DNA of 64,000 nucleotides from Sphingomonadales bacterium. GTDB lineage: Bacteria > Pseudomonadota > Alphaproteobacteria > Sphingomonadales > Sphingomonadaceae. The notes under the pieces were generated by a model that saw nothing but the letters and a program-made list of their open reading frames with translations, was not told the origin of the DNA and searched no databases. The position numbers and the translations under genes are program-made. Positions 30,898-39,690 of the stretch are shown piece by piece. Within the stretch, counting starts at the first letter, position 1, and each line of letters starts with the position of its first letter. The DNA lies in assembly GCA_027486415.1 (NCBI GenBank), contig JAIXPC010000002.1:620001-684000 (forward strand), read 5' to 3'.

Positions 30898-31772
30898 TGC
30901 GCTGGGATGTCGATGGACGCCATGTGCCCAATCGCGAGTGGAGCCGGTTTGTCACGGCCGGCGGCATCAGGTGGCATGTGCAGGAGGCCGGGCCGGACCA
31001 GGCGCCGTTGCTGCTGCTGATCCACGGCACGGGCGCCACGACGCACAGCTTTGCCGACCTGGCCCCATTGTTGGCGCAGCAGTTCCGCGTCGTGATCCCC
31101 GATCTGCCCGGCCACGGCTTCACCCAGAAACTGAATGCGCCCCATCCCGACAACGTGGCGAAGGCGCTGGCTGCGCTGCTGGCGGAACTGGGCGTCACGC
31201 CAGCGCTGGTTATTGGCCACAGTGTCGGCGCGGCCATCGCCTTCATGCTGGCGGCGCGCGGGTTGGTCCAGCCGCAGGGCATTGTCGCGCTGGGCGGCGC
31301 GCTGCTGCCCTTCGCCGGGGTGGGCAAGGTCTATCCGGGGTTGGCCAAGGCGCTGTTCGTCAACCCGTTCATGCCGGCCTTCTTCAGCTTCACCACGCGT
31401 TTCCAGTCGGTGCCCGATCTGCTGAAACGCTGGACCGGATCGCATTCAACGCGCGAGCAGGTCGCCTATTACGAGCGCCTGTTCCGCAACCCGACCCACA
31501 CTGGCGGAGCGCTGGCGCTGATGGCGCACTGGGATCTCGACACGATCGAGCGCACCATCGCACAAATCAAGGCACCCGTGCTGCTGCTGCACGGTGATCG
31601 CGACAAGACGGTGCCGCCCGCCACCAGCCGCACCGTGGCGCAGCGGCTGGCCGCCCACGGGGTCAACGTGGAGCACCACGGCCTGCCTGGCCTGGGCCAC
31701 CTCGCCCACGAGGAAGCGCCGGAGCGCCACGCCGAGGCCATCCAGCGTTTCGCGCAGCGCGTCCTCGCCTGA
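30897..31772 (+). CDS. bchO: BchO, alpha/beta hydrolase of the magnesium chelatase operon
   Basis: A 291-residue alpha/beta hydrolase. The nucleophile elbow IGHSVGAA places the catalytic Ser at about 109; LIHGTGATTHS forms the oxyanion region and a late GDRDKTVPP and GLGHLAHEE supply Asp and His. BchO always accompanies bchID, and its exact role in Mg-chelation or assembly is unknown. The ATG overlaps the bchD stop in TGATG. Confidence 0.94.
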   Translation: MRWDVDGRHVPNREWSRFVTAGGIRWHVQEAGPDQAPLLLLIHGTGATTHSFADLAPLLAQQFRVVIPDLPGHGFTQKLNAPHPDNVAKALAALLAELGVTPALVIGHSVGAAIAFMLAARGLVQPQGIVALGGALLPFAGVGKVYPGLAKALFVNPFMPAFFSFTTRFQSVPDLLKRWTGSHSTREQVAYYERLFRNPTHTGGALALMAHWDLDTIERTIAQIKAPVLLLHGDRDKTVPPATSRTVAQRLAAHGVNVEHHGLPGLGHLAHEEAPERHAEAIQRFAQRVLA

Positions 31773-31775
31773 TCC

Positions 31776-32243
31776 TCAGCTCATCGGCACTTTCGTGCTG
31801 ATCAGAACCAGCCGGCCTTCCACGCTGGGAATCCAGTGCGCGACGCCAGCGGGCACCACCACCATGTCGCCCTTGGCCAGTCGCCGGCTGCTGCCGCCGC
31901 TGATGCCGCTGCCGCTGTCGTTCTTCGCATCGACGGCGCGGCCGCCATCCAGCGTGCCACCGGTCACCAGCTGGCCGGCGCCTTCGACGACGTGGAAGAT
32001 TTCGGCCTGATCCTTGTGCACCGCCGCCGGCGCGCCGGCCTGGCGATATTCCAGCACGGCCCGATAGGGGCCAAAGCCCAGGATTGGCAGCGCCACCAGC
32101 GGCTGGCCGGGCTTGATGGTCGCCGCCGCCTTCTGGGCCAGCGCGGCAATTTCGGCGGCGGTGGCGGCGGGCAGGGCGGCTTCCTGCGCGGCGACGGGTG
32201 TGGCCAGCAACAGGGCGGCGGCAAGCATTCGGATGGTGATCAC
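31776..32243 (-). CDS. Secreted cupin-domain protein
   Basis: A 155-residue protein with a signal peptide (ITIRMLAAALLLATPVAAQ) and a cupin fold. The metal-site pattern is partly visible: AAVHKDQAEIFHVVEGAGQL and, later, GDMVVVPAGVAHWIPS, giving two H/E clusters. GTG at 32243 is chosen over ATG at 32228 because GGGAG directly precedes it. It is convergent with bchO and read toward it. The substrate is unknown; it follows an enoyl-CoA hydratase gene in the same direction (nine bases). Confidence 0.82.
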   Translation of the reverse strand: MITIRMLAAALLLATPVAAQEAALPAATAAEIAALAQKAAATIKPGQPLVALPILGFGPYRAVLEYRQAGAPAAVHKDQAEIFHVVEGAGQLVTGGTLDGGRAVDAKNDSGSGISGGSSRRLAKGDMVVVPAGVAHWIPSVEGRLVLISTKVPMS

Positions 32244-32251
32244 GATCTCCC

Positions 32252-33070
32252 TCAGCGCCCGCGGAATATGGGGCTGCGTTTTTCGACAAAGGCGCGTGCA
32301 GCGTCCTTGTGGTCTTCGGTCAGGCCGCAATGGACATGGTGGGTCGCCTCAAGGTCAAGACAGTCGTCCATGTCTCCGCCCGAGAAGGCGCGGTTGAGGT
32401 TTTCCTTCATGTAGCGGTAGGCGACACGCGGTCCGGCCGCCAGCTGCGCCGCCAGCGCCTGCGCCGTCTCCAGCACGTCAGCTGCCGGTACCACGCGGTT
32501 GGTCAGGCCCAGCCGCAGCGCCTCGGCGGCGTCGATCCGGTCCGACAGGAAATACATCTCCCGCGCCTTGGCCGCGCCAACCAGCTGGGTGAGAAAATAG
32601 GTGCCGCCATAATCGCCGGAGAAGCCGACCTTGGCAAAGGCAGTGGTCATGAACGCCGTATCGGCCATCACGCGCAGATCGCAGGCCAGCGCCATGCTGA
32701 GCCCGGCGCCCGCGGCCGGGCCGGGGATGGCGGCGATGGTGGGCTTGGGCATGGCGTGCAGGCGCCCCGCCGTCTCGCGCTGGTTGCGGCGCTGACGGGC
32801 GATGGCGACGTCGATCGGCTCCGGCTCACCGCTCTCGTTGCGGGCGGCCATGCCCTTCACATCGCCGCCCGCGCAGAAGGCGCCGCCCGCGCCGGTGATG
32901 ACGATGGCGCCAATGGCGGGATCGGCCTCCGCCTCGCCCAGCAGCCGTGCCAGCCCGTCGAGCATGGCGCGCGACAGCGCATTGCGGGCGGCGGGCCGGT
33001 TGAGGGTGAGGGTCAGCACGCCATCGGCGACGCTCGCCAGCAAATCATCGGTGCCGGTGTCATAGGTCAT
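32252..33070 (-). CDS. Enoyl-CoA hydratase/isomerase family protein
   Basis: A 272-residue crotonase-fold protein. It shows the first oxyanion block GAGGAFCAGGDVKGMA and the second IPGPAAGAGLSMALACDLRV, followed by AFAKVGFSGDYGGTYFLTQL, with a catalytic-region acid in place. The C-terminus VEKRSPIFRGR is typical of the group active in beta-oxidation-like reactions. It is in line with the VOC gene upstream (three bases) and the cupin downstream. A second, related gene lies at 33863 on the other strand. Exact acyl-CoA substrate unknown. Confidence 0.92.
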   Translation of the reverse strand: MTYDTGTDDLLASVADGVLTLTLNRPAARNALSRAMLDGLARLLGEAEADPAIGAIVITGAGGAFCAGGDVKGMAARNESGEPEPIDVAIARQRRNQRETAGRLHAMPKPTIAAIPGPAAGAGLSMALACDLRVMADTAFMTTAFAKVGFSGDYGGTYFLTQLVGAAKAREMYFLSDRIDAAEALRLGLTNRVVPAADVLETAQALAAQLAAGPRVAYRYMKENLNRAFSGGDMDDCLDLEATHHVHCGLTEDHKDAARAFVEKRSPIFRGR

Positions 33071-33073
33071 GGC

Positions 33074-33790
33074 TCAGGTCTCCGGGAGAAAATCGAGGCC
33101 GCACGTGCGCGCCGTGACAGCGAGGCCGCGCAGGCGGATGGCGGCAAGCCCTTCGCCGCGACTGTCAGCCACGGGCACGAAATCCAGCGTGCCGTTGTCG
33201 ACCGCGATGCGCCAGCCGGTGCCATGGGCGATGGCCAGCCGATCCAGGATGGCGCTCCAGCGCGCTGCGGTTGCAGCGGGATCGTCGCAGGTCATCACCG
33301 CGCCGCTGATGACCAGATCGAGATTGGCACTGCTCTGCCAGGCGGAGCCGGCCCACATATAGCTGCCCATCATGCCGGCATCCGGCCCATGCCGGTCGAG
33401 CGACAGCAGGCAGCCGCCGGTATCGCGCGGGTGAAGGTGAAGCGCGGTGGCGTGGAGCGCATTGTCGCCAACCGTCAGGTCCTCCACGATCCGCACCTGG
33501 TGGGCGGCCAGCCGGTCGCGCATGCGGGCAAGATCGCTGGTGTCGAGAATGACCATGTAGCCGGTCGCACCCCCGCGCCGCGCCATGTAACGCCCGGCGG
33601 TTGTGTCGTCCTGAAACGGTGCCAGCGCCTCCAGGAATGTTCCGCCCAGCGCCCACAGCGCGTTGTGCAGGCCATATTTGCCGACGCCGGGATCGCGGTA
33701 GCAGACGGGCACGCCAACGATGTCACCAACCTCCGCCTCCACTGGCGCAAGGTCGGGCGCGACCATGGCAATCTGGCGCAGCCTCAGCAT
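33074..33790 (-). CDS. VOC/glyoxalase superfamily protein
   Basis: A 238-residue protein with two vicinal-oxygen-chelate repeats, beginning MLRLRQIAMVAPDLAPVEAE and containing GTFLEALAPF, RRGGATGYMVILDT and LHLHPRDTGGCLLSLD. Such proteins act in dioxygenase, epimerase or glyoxalase chemistry. A ribosome site GGGAGGAC precedes the ATG. It diverges from the enoyl-CoA hydratase at 33863. The metal ligands cannot be assigned safely; function is open. Confidence 0.85.
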   Translation of the reverse strand: MLRLRQIAMVAPDLAPVEAEVGDIVGVPVCYRDPGVGKYGLHNALWALGGTFLEALAPFQDDTTAGRYMARRGGATGYMVILDTSDLARMRDRLAAHQVRIVEDLTVGDNALHATALHLHPRDTGGCLLSLDRHGPDAGMMGSYMWAGSAWQSSANLDLVISGAVMTCDDPAATAARWSAILDRLAIAHGTGWRIAVDNGTLDFVPVADSRGEGLAAIRLRGLAVTARTCGLDFLPET

Positions 33791-33862
33791 TTGTCCTCCC
33801 CAAAGCGGTCGTTGCCGCTCTTTTTGTCCGGTCGCAGCATGGCCCCGGCATTGGAGGCGATG

Positions 33863-34717
33863 ATGGCGCAAGATGGGCTGACTGTCAGCAGCGAAGCCGG
33901 AGTGATGATCATCACTTTTGACAGGCCGGAAAAGCGCAACGCCTATACCGATGCGATGGGCCGGGCGCTGGCCCGGGCGGTGCGCGCGGCCAGCGAGGAC
34001 GATGCCATCCGCGCCGTCATCATCACCGGTGCCGGGAGGGCGTTCTGCGCCGGGGCGGACGTGTCGGCAGGCGCGGAAAGTTTCGACATGGTAGGCGAAG
34101 GCGCGGGCAATTTCGGCCAGGCGCGGCGCGGGACGGAGGACAGCTTCATCCACGCCCTGTTCGAATCGAAGAAGCCGATCATTGCCGCCATCAACGGCCC
34201 TGCCGTTGGGGTGGGTATCACGCTCACCCTGCCGTGCGACGTGCGGATCGCGGCAGAGGGCGCGCGCATCGGCTTTGTCTTTGCCCGGCGCGGGCTGGTG
34301 CCGGAAGCCGGCAGCGCCTGGTTCCTGCCGCGGCTGGTTGGCCTGCCGCAGGCGCTGCGCTGGTGCCTGTCGGGCCGCATCTTCGACGCCAACGAGGCGC
34401 TGGCGGGCGGGTTGGTCAGCGAGGTCGTGCCGCCCGACCAGCTGCTGCCCCGCGCCCGCGCCATCGCGGCGGAAATGAGCGACGGCACCGCGCCGGTGGC
34501 CATCGCGCTGGCTCGCGCCATGTTGTGGCGGCTGGGCAGCACGGCCAGCCCGGACGACGCACTGGCCGTGGACGCGGCGTGGAACATTGCCTTGGGCGGC
34601 GGGCCGGATGTGAAGGAAGGGGTGGCGGCCTTCCTCGAGAAACGCAGCCCGGCCTTCCCCGGCAAGGCCAGCCGTGATCTGCAGCCGGGCGTGCCCTGGT
34701 GGCCAGGGCCGGAGTGA
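33863..34717 (+). CDS. Enoyl-CoA hydratase family protein
   Basis: A 284-residue crotonase-fold protein starting MAQDGLTVSSEAGVMIITFD, with GAGRAFCAGADVSAGAES and INGPAVGVGITLTLPCDVRI as the two oxyanion blocks and RRGLVPEAGSAWFLPRLVG after. ATG at 33863 is preferred because GGAGG lies five bases upstream; ATGs at 33839 and 33860 are less well placed. It and the gene at 32252 are clearly related but not adjacent duplicates. It probably works in fatty-acid or isoprenoid breakdown; substrate unknown. Confidence 0.9.
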   Translation: MAQDGLTVSSEAGVMIITFDRPEKRNAYTDAMGRALARAVRAASEDDAIRAVIITGAGRAFCAGADVSAGAESFDMVGEGAGNFGQARRGTEDSFIHALFESKKPIIAAINGPAVGVGITLTLPCDVRIAAEGARIGFVFARRGLVPEAGSAWFLPRLVGLPQALRWCLSGRIFDANEALAGGLVSEVVPPDQLLPRARAIAAEMSDGTAPVAIALARAMLWRLGSTASPDDALAVDAAWNIALGGGPDVKEGVAAFLEKRSPAFPGKASRDLQPGVPWWPGPE

Positions 34718-34782
34718 TTGACGCGGCCAACACACGCTGCCACCCTTGCCGCAAACACCAGCCTTTCGGGGGACTCATCGCC

Positions 34783-37700
34783 ATGATCAAACACCGCTTT
34801 CTGGGCGCAGGGCTGCTTGCGCTCGGCCTGGCCTCAGCCGCGTATGCCGCCAGCCCACCCCGCCTGCTGCAATCGCCGGTGATGAGCGCCACGCACCTTG
34901 CCTTCGTCTCGGGCGGCGATATCTGGGTCGCCCCGCGCGCCGGCGGCAAGGCGCTGCGGCTGACCACCGGCATCGGCATCGAACAGGCGCCGGCCTTCTC
35001 CCCCGATGGCCAGACCATCGCGTTCACTGGCGAGTATGACGGCAACACCGATGTGTTCACCGTGCCGGTGGCCGGGGGCGTGCCCAAGCGCCTGACCTTC
35101 CACCCGGCCGGCGATGCCGCTGTCGGCTGGAGCCCGGATGGCGCCAAGGTCATCTTCCGCAGCAACCGCGACGCCGCCAGCCGCTACACCCGCCTGTGGC
35201 AGGTGAGCGCGAACGGCGGTGCCGCTTCGGCGCTGCCGCTGCCGATGGCGTCGGCCGGGATGATGTCCCCCGATGGCAAGGCCATCGCCTACACACCGCA
35301 GGAACAGGGCTTTTCGTTCAACCACACCCGCTATACCGCGTGGGGCAATTATCGCGGTGGCCTTGCGGGCGCGGTGTGGATCACCGACCTGAATGGCCTA
35401 AAGACCACCAAGGTGCCGCAGGCCGGCGGTGCGGATTTCTCGCCAGTGTGGCTGAATGGTCAGGTCTATTTCCTGTCGGGCCGCAAGGGGCCGGTCAGCG
35501 TCTATCGTTTTGATCCAGCAGGCGGGCAGACCAGCCTCGTCTGGCAGAACCGCGGGTCTGATATCCGCAGCCTCGCGACAGACGGGAAAACCCTGATTTT
35601 TGATCGGCTTGGTACGATCTACACGCTCAATCCCGGTGAGGAACCCAAGGCCATTTCCATCGATCTGGATGGCGATATGCCCGACGTGCGGCCACGGGTG
35701 GTCACAGTTGGCAATGAGGTCCGCAGCGTTGCCGTATCCCCCACCGGCCTGCGTGCCGCGGTGGAGGCGCATGGCGAGATCCTCACGCTGCCGGTGAAGG
35801 AGGGCGTTATCCGCACCATCACCGCCACGCCGGGCACGATGGAGCGCACGCCGGTGTGGAGCCCGGATGGCCAGTCCATTGCGTATTTCAGTGATGAATC
35901 AGGCGCTTATGCCCTTCACGTCGCGGCCCAGCAGGGCGCGGCCAAATCGGTTCGCAAATATGCGCTGGCGGCGGAGCCGGCCTATTATTTCAACCCGCTG
36001 TGGTCCCCCGATGGCAAGCGCATCGCGTTTCGCGACAACCGGCTGAACACCTGGATCCTGGAACTGGCCACGGGAAAGCTGATTTCTGCTGGCCCCGCGG
36101 ATGAATTTGGTGGCTTTGCGCTGCCCGCGCGTGGGCTTGCGTGGTCACCTGATGGCCAATGGTTGGCCTATTCGCGTGTTTCGTCGAACCACTTCCCGGT
36201 GCTGATGCTGCACGACGTCGCGACGGCCAAGGCCACCCAGATTACCGACGCGATGGCCATGGCCTCCGACCCGGCGTTCGACCGCGACGGCAAACATCTC
36301 TACTTCCTGGCCAGCAACAACGCCGGGGCAACCATCCACCCGCTCGACATGTCGTCGGACGTGTACAGCCCCACCAGCAGCATCTGGGCGATCGCTCTGA
36401 ATGCCGGCACCCCGTCTCCGCTGGCGCCGGAATTGGGCAATGAGAAGGCCCCCGCCCCGCCTGCGCCCGCCGCCGATGCCAAGAAGCCCGCCGCCAAGCC
36501 GGCCACGCCCGCCGTGCCGGCGGTGAAGGTCGATCTGGCCAGCCTTTCCCTCGATCAGATCGCCCGGCGCATGGTGGCGATGCCGCTGCCGGCCGGGGAT
36601 TATCGCAACTTGGTCGCCGGCAAGGGCGGCGTGCTGTGGGTGCTGCGCGACAATGAACCCGCCGATCCCGATGCCGACGAACCGGCCGGCGCCACCCTGC
36701 TGCGCTGGCAGACGGACGGCAAGAAAACCGAGACGCTGTTCGACAAGGCCGCCGATTTCACCCTGTCGGCCGATGGCACCAGGCTGCTCGTCCGCACCCC
36801 GCCCAACGGCGCCGGCCAGTCGTCGTACCTGGTCGCCGATGCGTCCAAGCCGTTCAAGGCCAGCGATCCCGATGTGCGGCTGAAGCTGGATGGCCTGTCG
36901 GTCAGGGTCGATCCGCAGGCCGAATGGGCGCAGATGTACCGCGAGATCTGGCGGGTGCAGCGCGCCTATTTCTATGATCCCAATTTCCACGGCTATGACG
37001 TGGCCGGCGCGGAAAAGGCGCTGGCCGCGTATCTGCCCGGCATCCAGTCGCGCGGCGATCTGAACTATCTCTTCCACGAAGCGCTCACCGGCTTTTCCAT
37101 CGGCCACTTGCGCGGCGGCGGCGGGGCGATCCCGTCGGCAAAGCGCGTGCCGGGCGGGCTGCTGGGCGCGGATTACGAGGTTCGCGATGGCCGCTGGTGC
37201 CTTGCCCGCATCCACGATGGCGGCACCTGGACGCCGGATATCAAGGCGCCGCTGTCCCGCCCCGGCCTGGATGTGAAGGTGGGCGATTGCATCACCGCCA
37301 TCAACGGGGCCGATGTGCGGGGGGATGAAGATATCCAGCGCCACCTGGAAGGCACCGCCGATCAGGCCGTGATCGTGCGCCTCGCCCGCGCCGGGCAGGC
37401 AGAGCGCGAGGTGACGGTGGTGCCGGTCGCCAGCGAGTTCCGCCTGCGCAACCTCAGCTGGATCGAGGACAATCGCCGGCGGGTGGACAAGCTTTCGGGC
37501 GGCAAGCTCGGCTATGTCTATCTGCCCAACACCGGCGGCGGCGGCTTCACCAGCTTCAACCGTTATTATTTCGCCCAGACCGATCGGCAGGGCATGGTGA
37601 TCGACGATCGCTGGAACGGCGGCGGCCAGGCGGCGGATTACATGATCGAGGTGATGAACCGCCGCCTGATCAGCTGGTGGAGCAGCCGTTACGGCGCCAT

Positions 37701-38124
37701 CGGCCGCACCCCGGCGGCGAGCGTGCTGGGCCCCAAGGTGATGCTGATCAACGAAGGTTCGGCCAGCGGCGGGGACATGCTGCCGTGGATGTTCCGCGAG
37801 TTTCATCTGGGCCCGCTGGTGGGCAAGCGCACCTGGGGCGGCCTTGTCGGCATCGGCGGCATCCCGCCGCTGATGGACGGCGGCCAGCTCACCTCGCCAT
37901 CGGTCGGCTTCTTCTCCCCGGCGGGTGAGTGGGCGGTGGAAAATATCGGCGTCCCGCCCGATGTGGAGGTGGACCAGGACCCGGCCGCCATGATGGCCGG
38001 CGGCGATCCGCAACTGGAAAAGGCGGTGAGCCTGGCGCTGGACGCCCTCGCCAAAAACCCGCCGCCGCAGCCAAAGCGCCCGCCGTTCCCGCTCTATGGG
38101 CCCGACGGCCCGATCCGCCGGTGA
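34783..38124 (+). CDS. Tricorn-like S41 family periplasmic protease
   Basis: A 1113-residue secreted protein: signal peptide (MIKHRFLGAGLLALGLASAAYA), two beta-propeller regions with WSPDG/FSPDG repeats over about residues 40-520, an Ala/Pro-rich spacer around 545-585, a PDZ domain (about 815-890) and a C-terminal S41 catalytic domain with NEGSASGGDMLPWMF near 990-1004 holding the nucleophilic Ser. Tricorn-type proteases degrade peptides in the cytosol in archaea; bacterial homologues are exported. It is followed eight bases later by a tiny membrane protein. Unrelated in obvious function to the PGC. Confidence 0.93.
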   Translation: MIKHRFLGAGLLALGLASAAYAASPPRLLQSPVMSATHLAFVSGGDIWVAPRAGGKALRLTTGIGIEQAPAFSPDGQTIAFTGEYDGNTDVFTVPVAGGVPKRLTFHPAGDAAVGWSPDGAKVIFRSNRDAASRYTRLWQVSANGGAASALPLPMASAGMMSPDGKAIAYTPQEQGFSFNHTRYTAWGNYRGGLAGAVWITDLNGLKTTKVPQAGGADFSPVWLNGQVYFLSGRKGPVSVYRFDPAGGQTSLVWQNRGSDIRSLATDGKTLIFDRLGTIYTLNPGEEPKAISIDLDGDMPDVRPRVVTVGNEVRSVAVSPTGLRAAVEAHGEILTLPVKEGVIRTITATPGTMERTPVWSPDGQSIAYFSDESGAYALHVAAQQGAAKSVRKYALAAEPAYYFNPLWSPDGKRIAFRDNRLNTWILELATGKLISAGPADEFGGFALPARGLAWSPDGQWLAYSRVSSNHFPVLMLHDVATAKATQITDAMAMASDPAFDRDGKHLYFLASNNAGATIHPLDMSSDVYSPTSSIWAIALNAGTPSPLAPELGNEKAPAPPAPAADAKKPAAKPATPAVPAVKVDLASLSLDQIARRMVAMPLPAGDYRNLVAGKGGVLWVLRDNEPADPDADEPAGATLLRWQTDGKKTETLFDKAADFTLSADGTRLLVRTPPNGAGQSSYLVADASKPFKASDPDVRLKLDGLSVRVDPQAEWAQMYREIWRVQRAYFYDPNFHGYDVAGAEKALAAYLPGIQSRGDLNYLFHEALTGFSIGHLRGGGGAIPSAKRVPGGLLGADYEVRDGRWCLARIHDGGTWTPDIKAPLSRPGLDVKVGDCITAINGADVRGDEDIQRHLEGTADQAVIVRLARAGQAEREVTVVPVASEFRLRNLSWIEDNRRRVDKLSGGKLGYVYLPNTGGGGFTSFNRYYFAQTDRQGMVIDDRWNGGGQAADYMIEVMNRRLISWWSSRYGAIGRTPAASVLGPKVMLINEGSASGGDMLPWMFREFHLGPLVGKRTWGGLVGIGGIPPLMDGGQLTSPSVGFFSPAGEWAVENIGVPPDVEVDQDPAAMMAGGDPQLEKAVSLALDALAKNPPPQPKRPPFPLYGPDGPIRR

Positions 38125-38131
38125 GGCACTG

Positions 38132-38269
38132 ATGGACATCCCGGTCGAATATTACGGCCTGATCGAAGGCGGGGTCAGCCTGTTCGCTGTCCTCGCCTTC
38201 GCGGGGTGGCAGCTGTGGACGCTGCGGGAGAAGAAGGTAGGCAAACCTGACCGTGAGGACGAGGGCTGA
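38132..38269 (+). CDS. Tiny single-pass membrane protein
   Basis: A 45-residue ORF, MDIPVEYYGLIEGGVSLFAV, continuing LAFAGWQLWTLREKK to a charged end. It starts eight bases after the tricorn-like gene, has one membrane helix at residues 9-30 and a positive cytoplasmic tail. Codon use follows the GC-rich neighbours. The stop lies inside a perfect 9-bp dyad (GGCTGAGCG/CGCTCAGCC, 38264-38283) that may be its terminator. Function unknown. Confidence 0.65.
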   Translation: MDIPVEYYGLIEGGVSLFAVLAFAGWQLWTLREKKVGKPDREDEG

Positions 38270-38319
38270 GCGGTCGCTCAGCCTCCCAAACGGGCTTCCC
38301 CTTGACGCTTCAACGCTGG

Positions 38320-39513
38320 TTAAACGTATTTCTCGGCATTTTCCTGGCAGTGAGCTCGCACGCGTGCGATCCAACTTTCAAACCAAACCCATGTATTTTT
38401 ATAATCACCATTTTTTCCAAAGCCCTTTTTGGAATTTTTCGCATCCAGTTCTTTCCACAATGAAGTGTGATTGGATTGTTTGAATCGCGGATAGCCCTCG
38501 GTATGCATTATTTCCACAACCTGCGTTGCAGTATAGCGCGCTTTGTCGACTTCTTTTAGGAGAACGGCATTAATTTGGTGTGCTTCTGACGAGTCCGATT
38601 TTATAAATTCGATGGCGACATCTGACTTGCTCGCCTTTGTTCCAACTTTTGGCACAAATGCGACGCGATAGCTGAACGCGAGATCTTTGAGGTCATCGTC
38701 ATCCATGCCCGCATGAAAGGCGTCCATAGTAGATGCGATTGCAGGCGGCAATGTATTCGCCCCCTTCAATCTGGTCACTTGGGCGGCGTCAAAGGTTACA
38801 AATTGTAGAGCGATTGGCAATCGACGCTCCAGCCCAAATTGAACGCCGAACCAAGATTTAATTGTATCGTTGAAATTAATACAACATGCTTGCATAAGAG
38901 GGCCAAGGGTGTCATCAATCCGATTGGTCGAGCGATGTTCGATCTCGTGCCTGATTTCAAGAAGCAAGCCTAAATTCAGTTTCACTGGACGAGGTAAGGG
39001 AATTTTATCATTGCGAAGGCACTTGCCTAAATCCCAGTAAGACTCTGCACCGCTTTTCAGTAGCTTAACTACCCCATTCTCCTTGTAGCGAAAATCTATT
39101 CCTTCCCGTTTAAACCAGGCGTGGCACAGATAGGTCCACCCAATCATTGCCGTCGTTATGAAAATTTCTGCACGGAAATGGATGCCGGCAGCATTGAAAT
39201 TGTGAACAGCGGCAATCATTGCCTCTCTTGATTTTACAAGTAGTTCATCGCCACGCAGGCTAAGCCCCGTCTCTCCGTCTACATCGGGCCAGCACCTCAG
39301 AAATTCGTTGAGCTGATCGGCTGTGCTGGCCTTGACAGCCTTATGTTTTGTTTCTGATCGAATCTCCGAAATCGCCCGATGATTAATTGAGCGGGTGGGT
39401 CTAGTGAAGTAAGCTAATACATCTTGATCGTTGTATTTGCCGGTCGCAAGCATTGCCTTTATGAGCGAAATTTCCCAACGCTCGAGCCGATTTCCGCGCT
39501 TTCGTTCCGGCAT
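38320..39513 (-). CDS. DUF3644 protein with HEPN-like R-x4-H motif in an AT-rich island
   Basis: A 397-residue protein in a stretch clearly richer in A+T than the rest of the window. The N-terminus (RWEISLIKAMLATGKYNDQD, then RPTRSINHRAISEI) resembles a winged-helix or recombinase-like DNA contact. Residues about 95-210 match the DUF3644 pattern, with REAMIAAVHNFN, FITTAMIGWTYLCHAWF and EIRHEIEHRS, an R-x4-H (about Arg188, His193) as in HEPN ribonucleases. The ATG at 39513 is used; a TTG at 39522 is possible. No obvious partner antitoxin is seen. Defence or toxin activity is an inference; codon use suggests horizontal arrival. Confidence 0.82.
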   Translation of the reverse strand: MPERKRGNRLERWEISLIKAMLATGKYNDQDVLAYFTRPTRSINHRAISEIRSETKHKAVKASTADQLNEFLRCWPDVDGETGLSLRGDELLVKSREAMIAAVHNFNAAGIHFRAEIFITTAMIGWTYLCHAWFKREGIDFRYKENGVVKLLKSGAESYWDLGKCLRNDKIPLPRPVKLNLGLLLEIRHEIEHRSTNRIDDTLGPLMQACCINFNDTIKSWFGVQFGLERRLPIALQFVTFDAAQVTRLKGANTLPPAIASTMDAFHAGMDDDDLKDLAFSYRVAFVPKVGTKASKSDVAIEFIKSDSSEAHQINAVLLKEVDKARYTATQVVEIMHTEGYPRFKQSNHTSLWKELDAKNSKKGFGKNGDYKNTWVWFESWIARVRAHCQENAEKYV

Positions 39514-39539
39514 AAGAACCAATCATCCTTACGGGTTTT

Positions 39540-39586
39540 TACATTACTGTAATACCCATATCCTAGTGAGCGATAGGATTGCAAGG
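39540..39586 (-). promoter_or_regulatory. AT-rich leader of the DUF3644 gene with two inverted repeats
   Basis: Upstream of the gene are a palindrome ATTAC-T-GTAAT (39543-39553) and an inverted repeat ATCCTA/TAGGAT (39560-39565, 39574-39579). On the minus strand TTGCAA is followed 17-18 bases later by ATATGG/TATGGG, a weak sigma-70-like pair between them. The arrangement suits a repressed promoter. The rest of 39523-39690 holds no gene that I can support. Confidence 0.45.
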
Positions 39587-39690
39587 ACCCGCATATGATT
39601 GAAGTTGGCGTAGAGAACGCCCCGTATCTTGGTAGCCGATATTAAACTGGCTCGTTACTGCACTTTGGCTGCAAATTTTTACGCTTTCCC

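Noticed and set aside
33805-33825. GCGG...CCGC followed by TTTTT between divergent genes
   Set aside because: Only a four-base stem and no upstream plus-strand gene to terminate.
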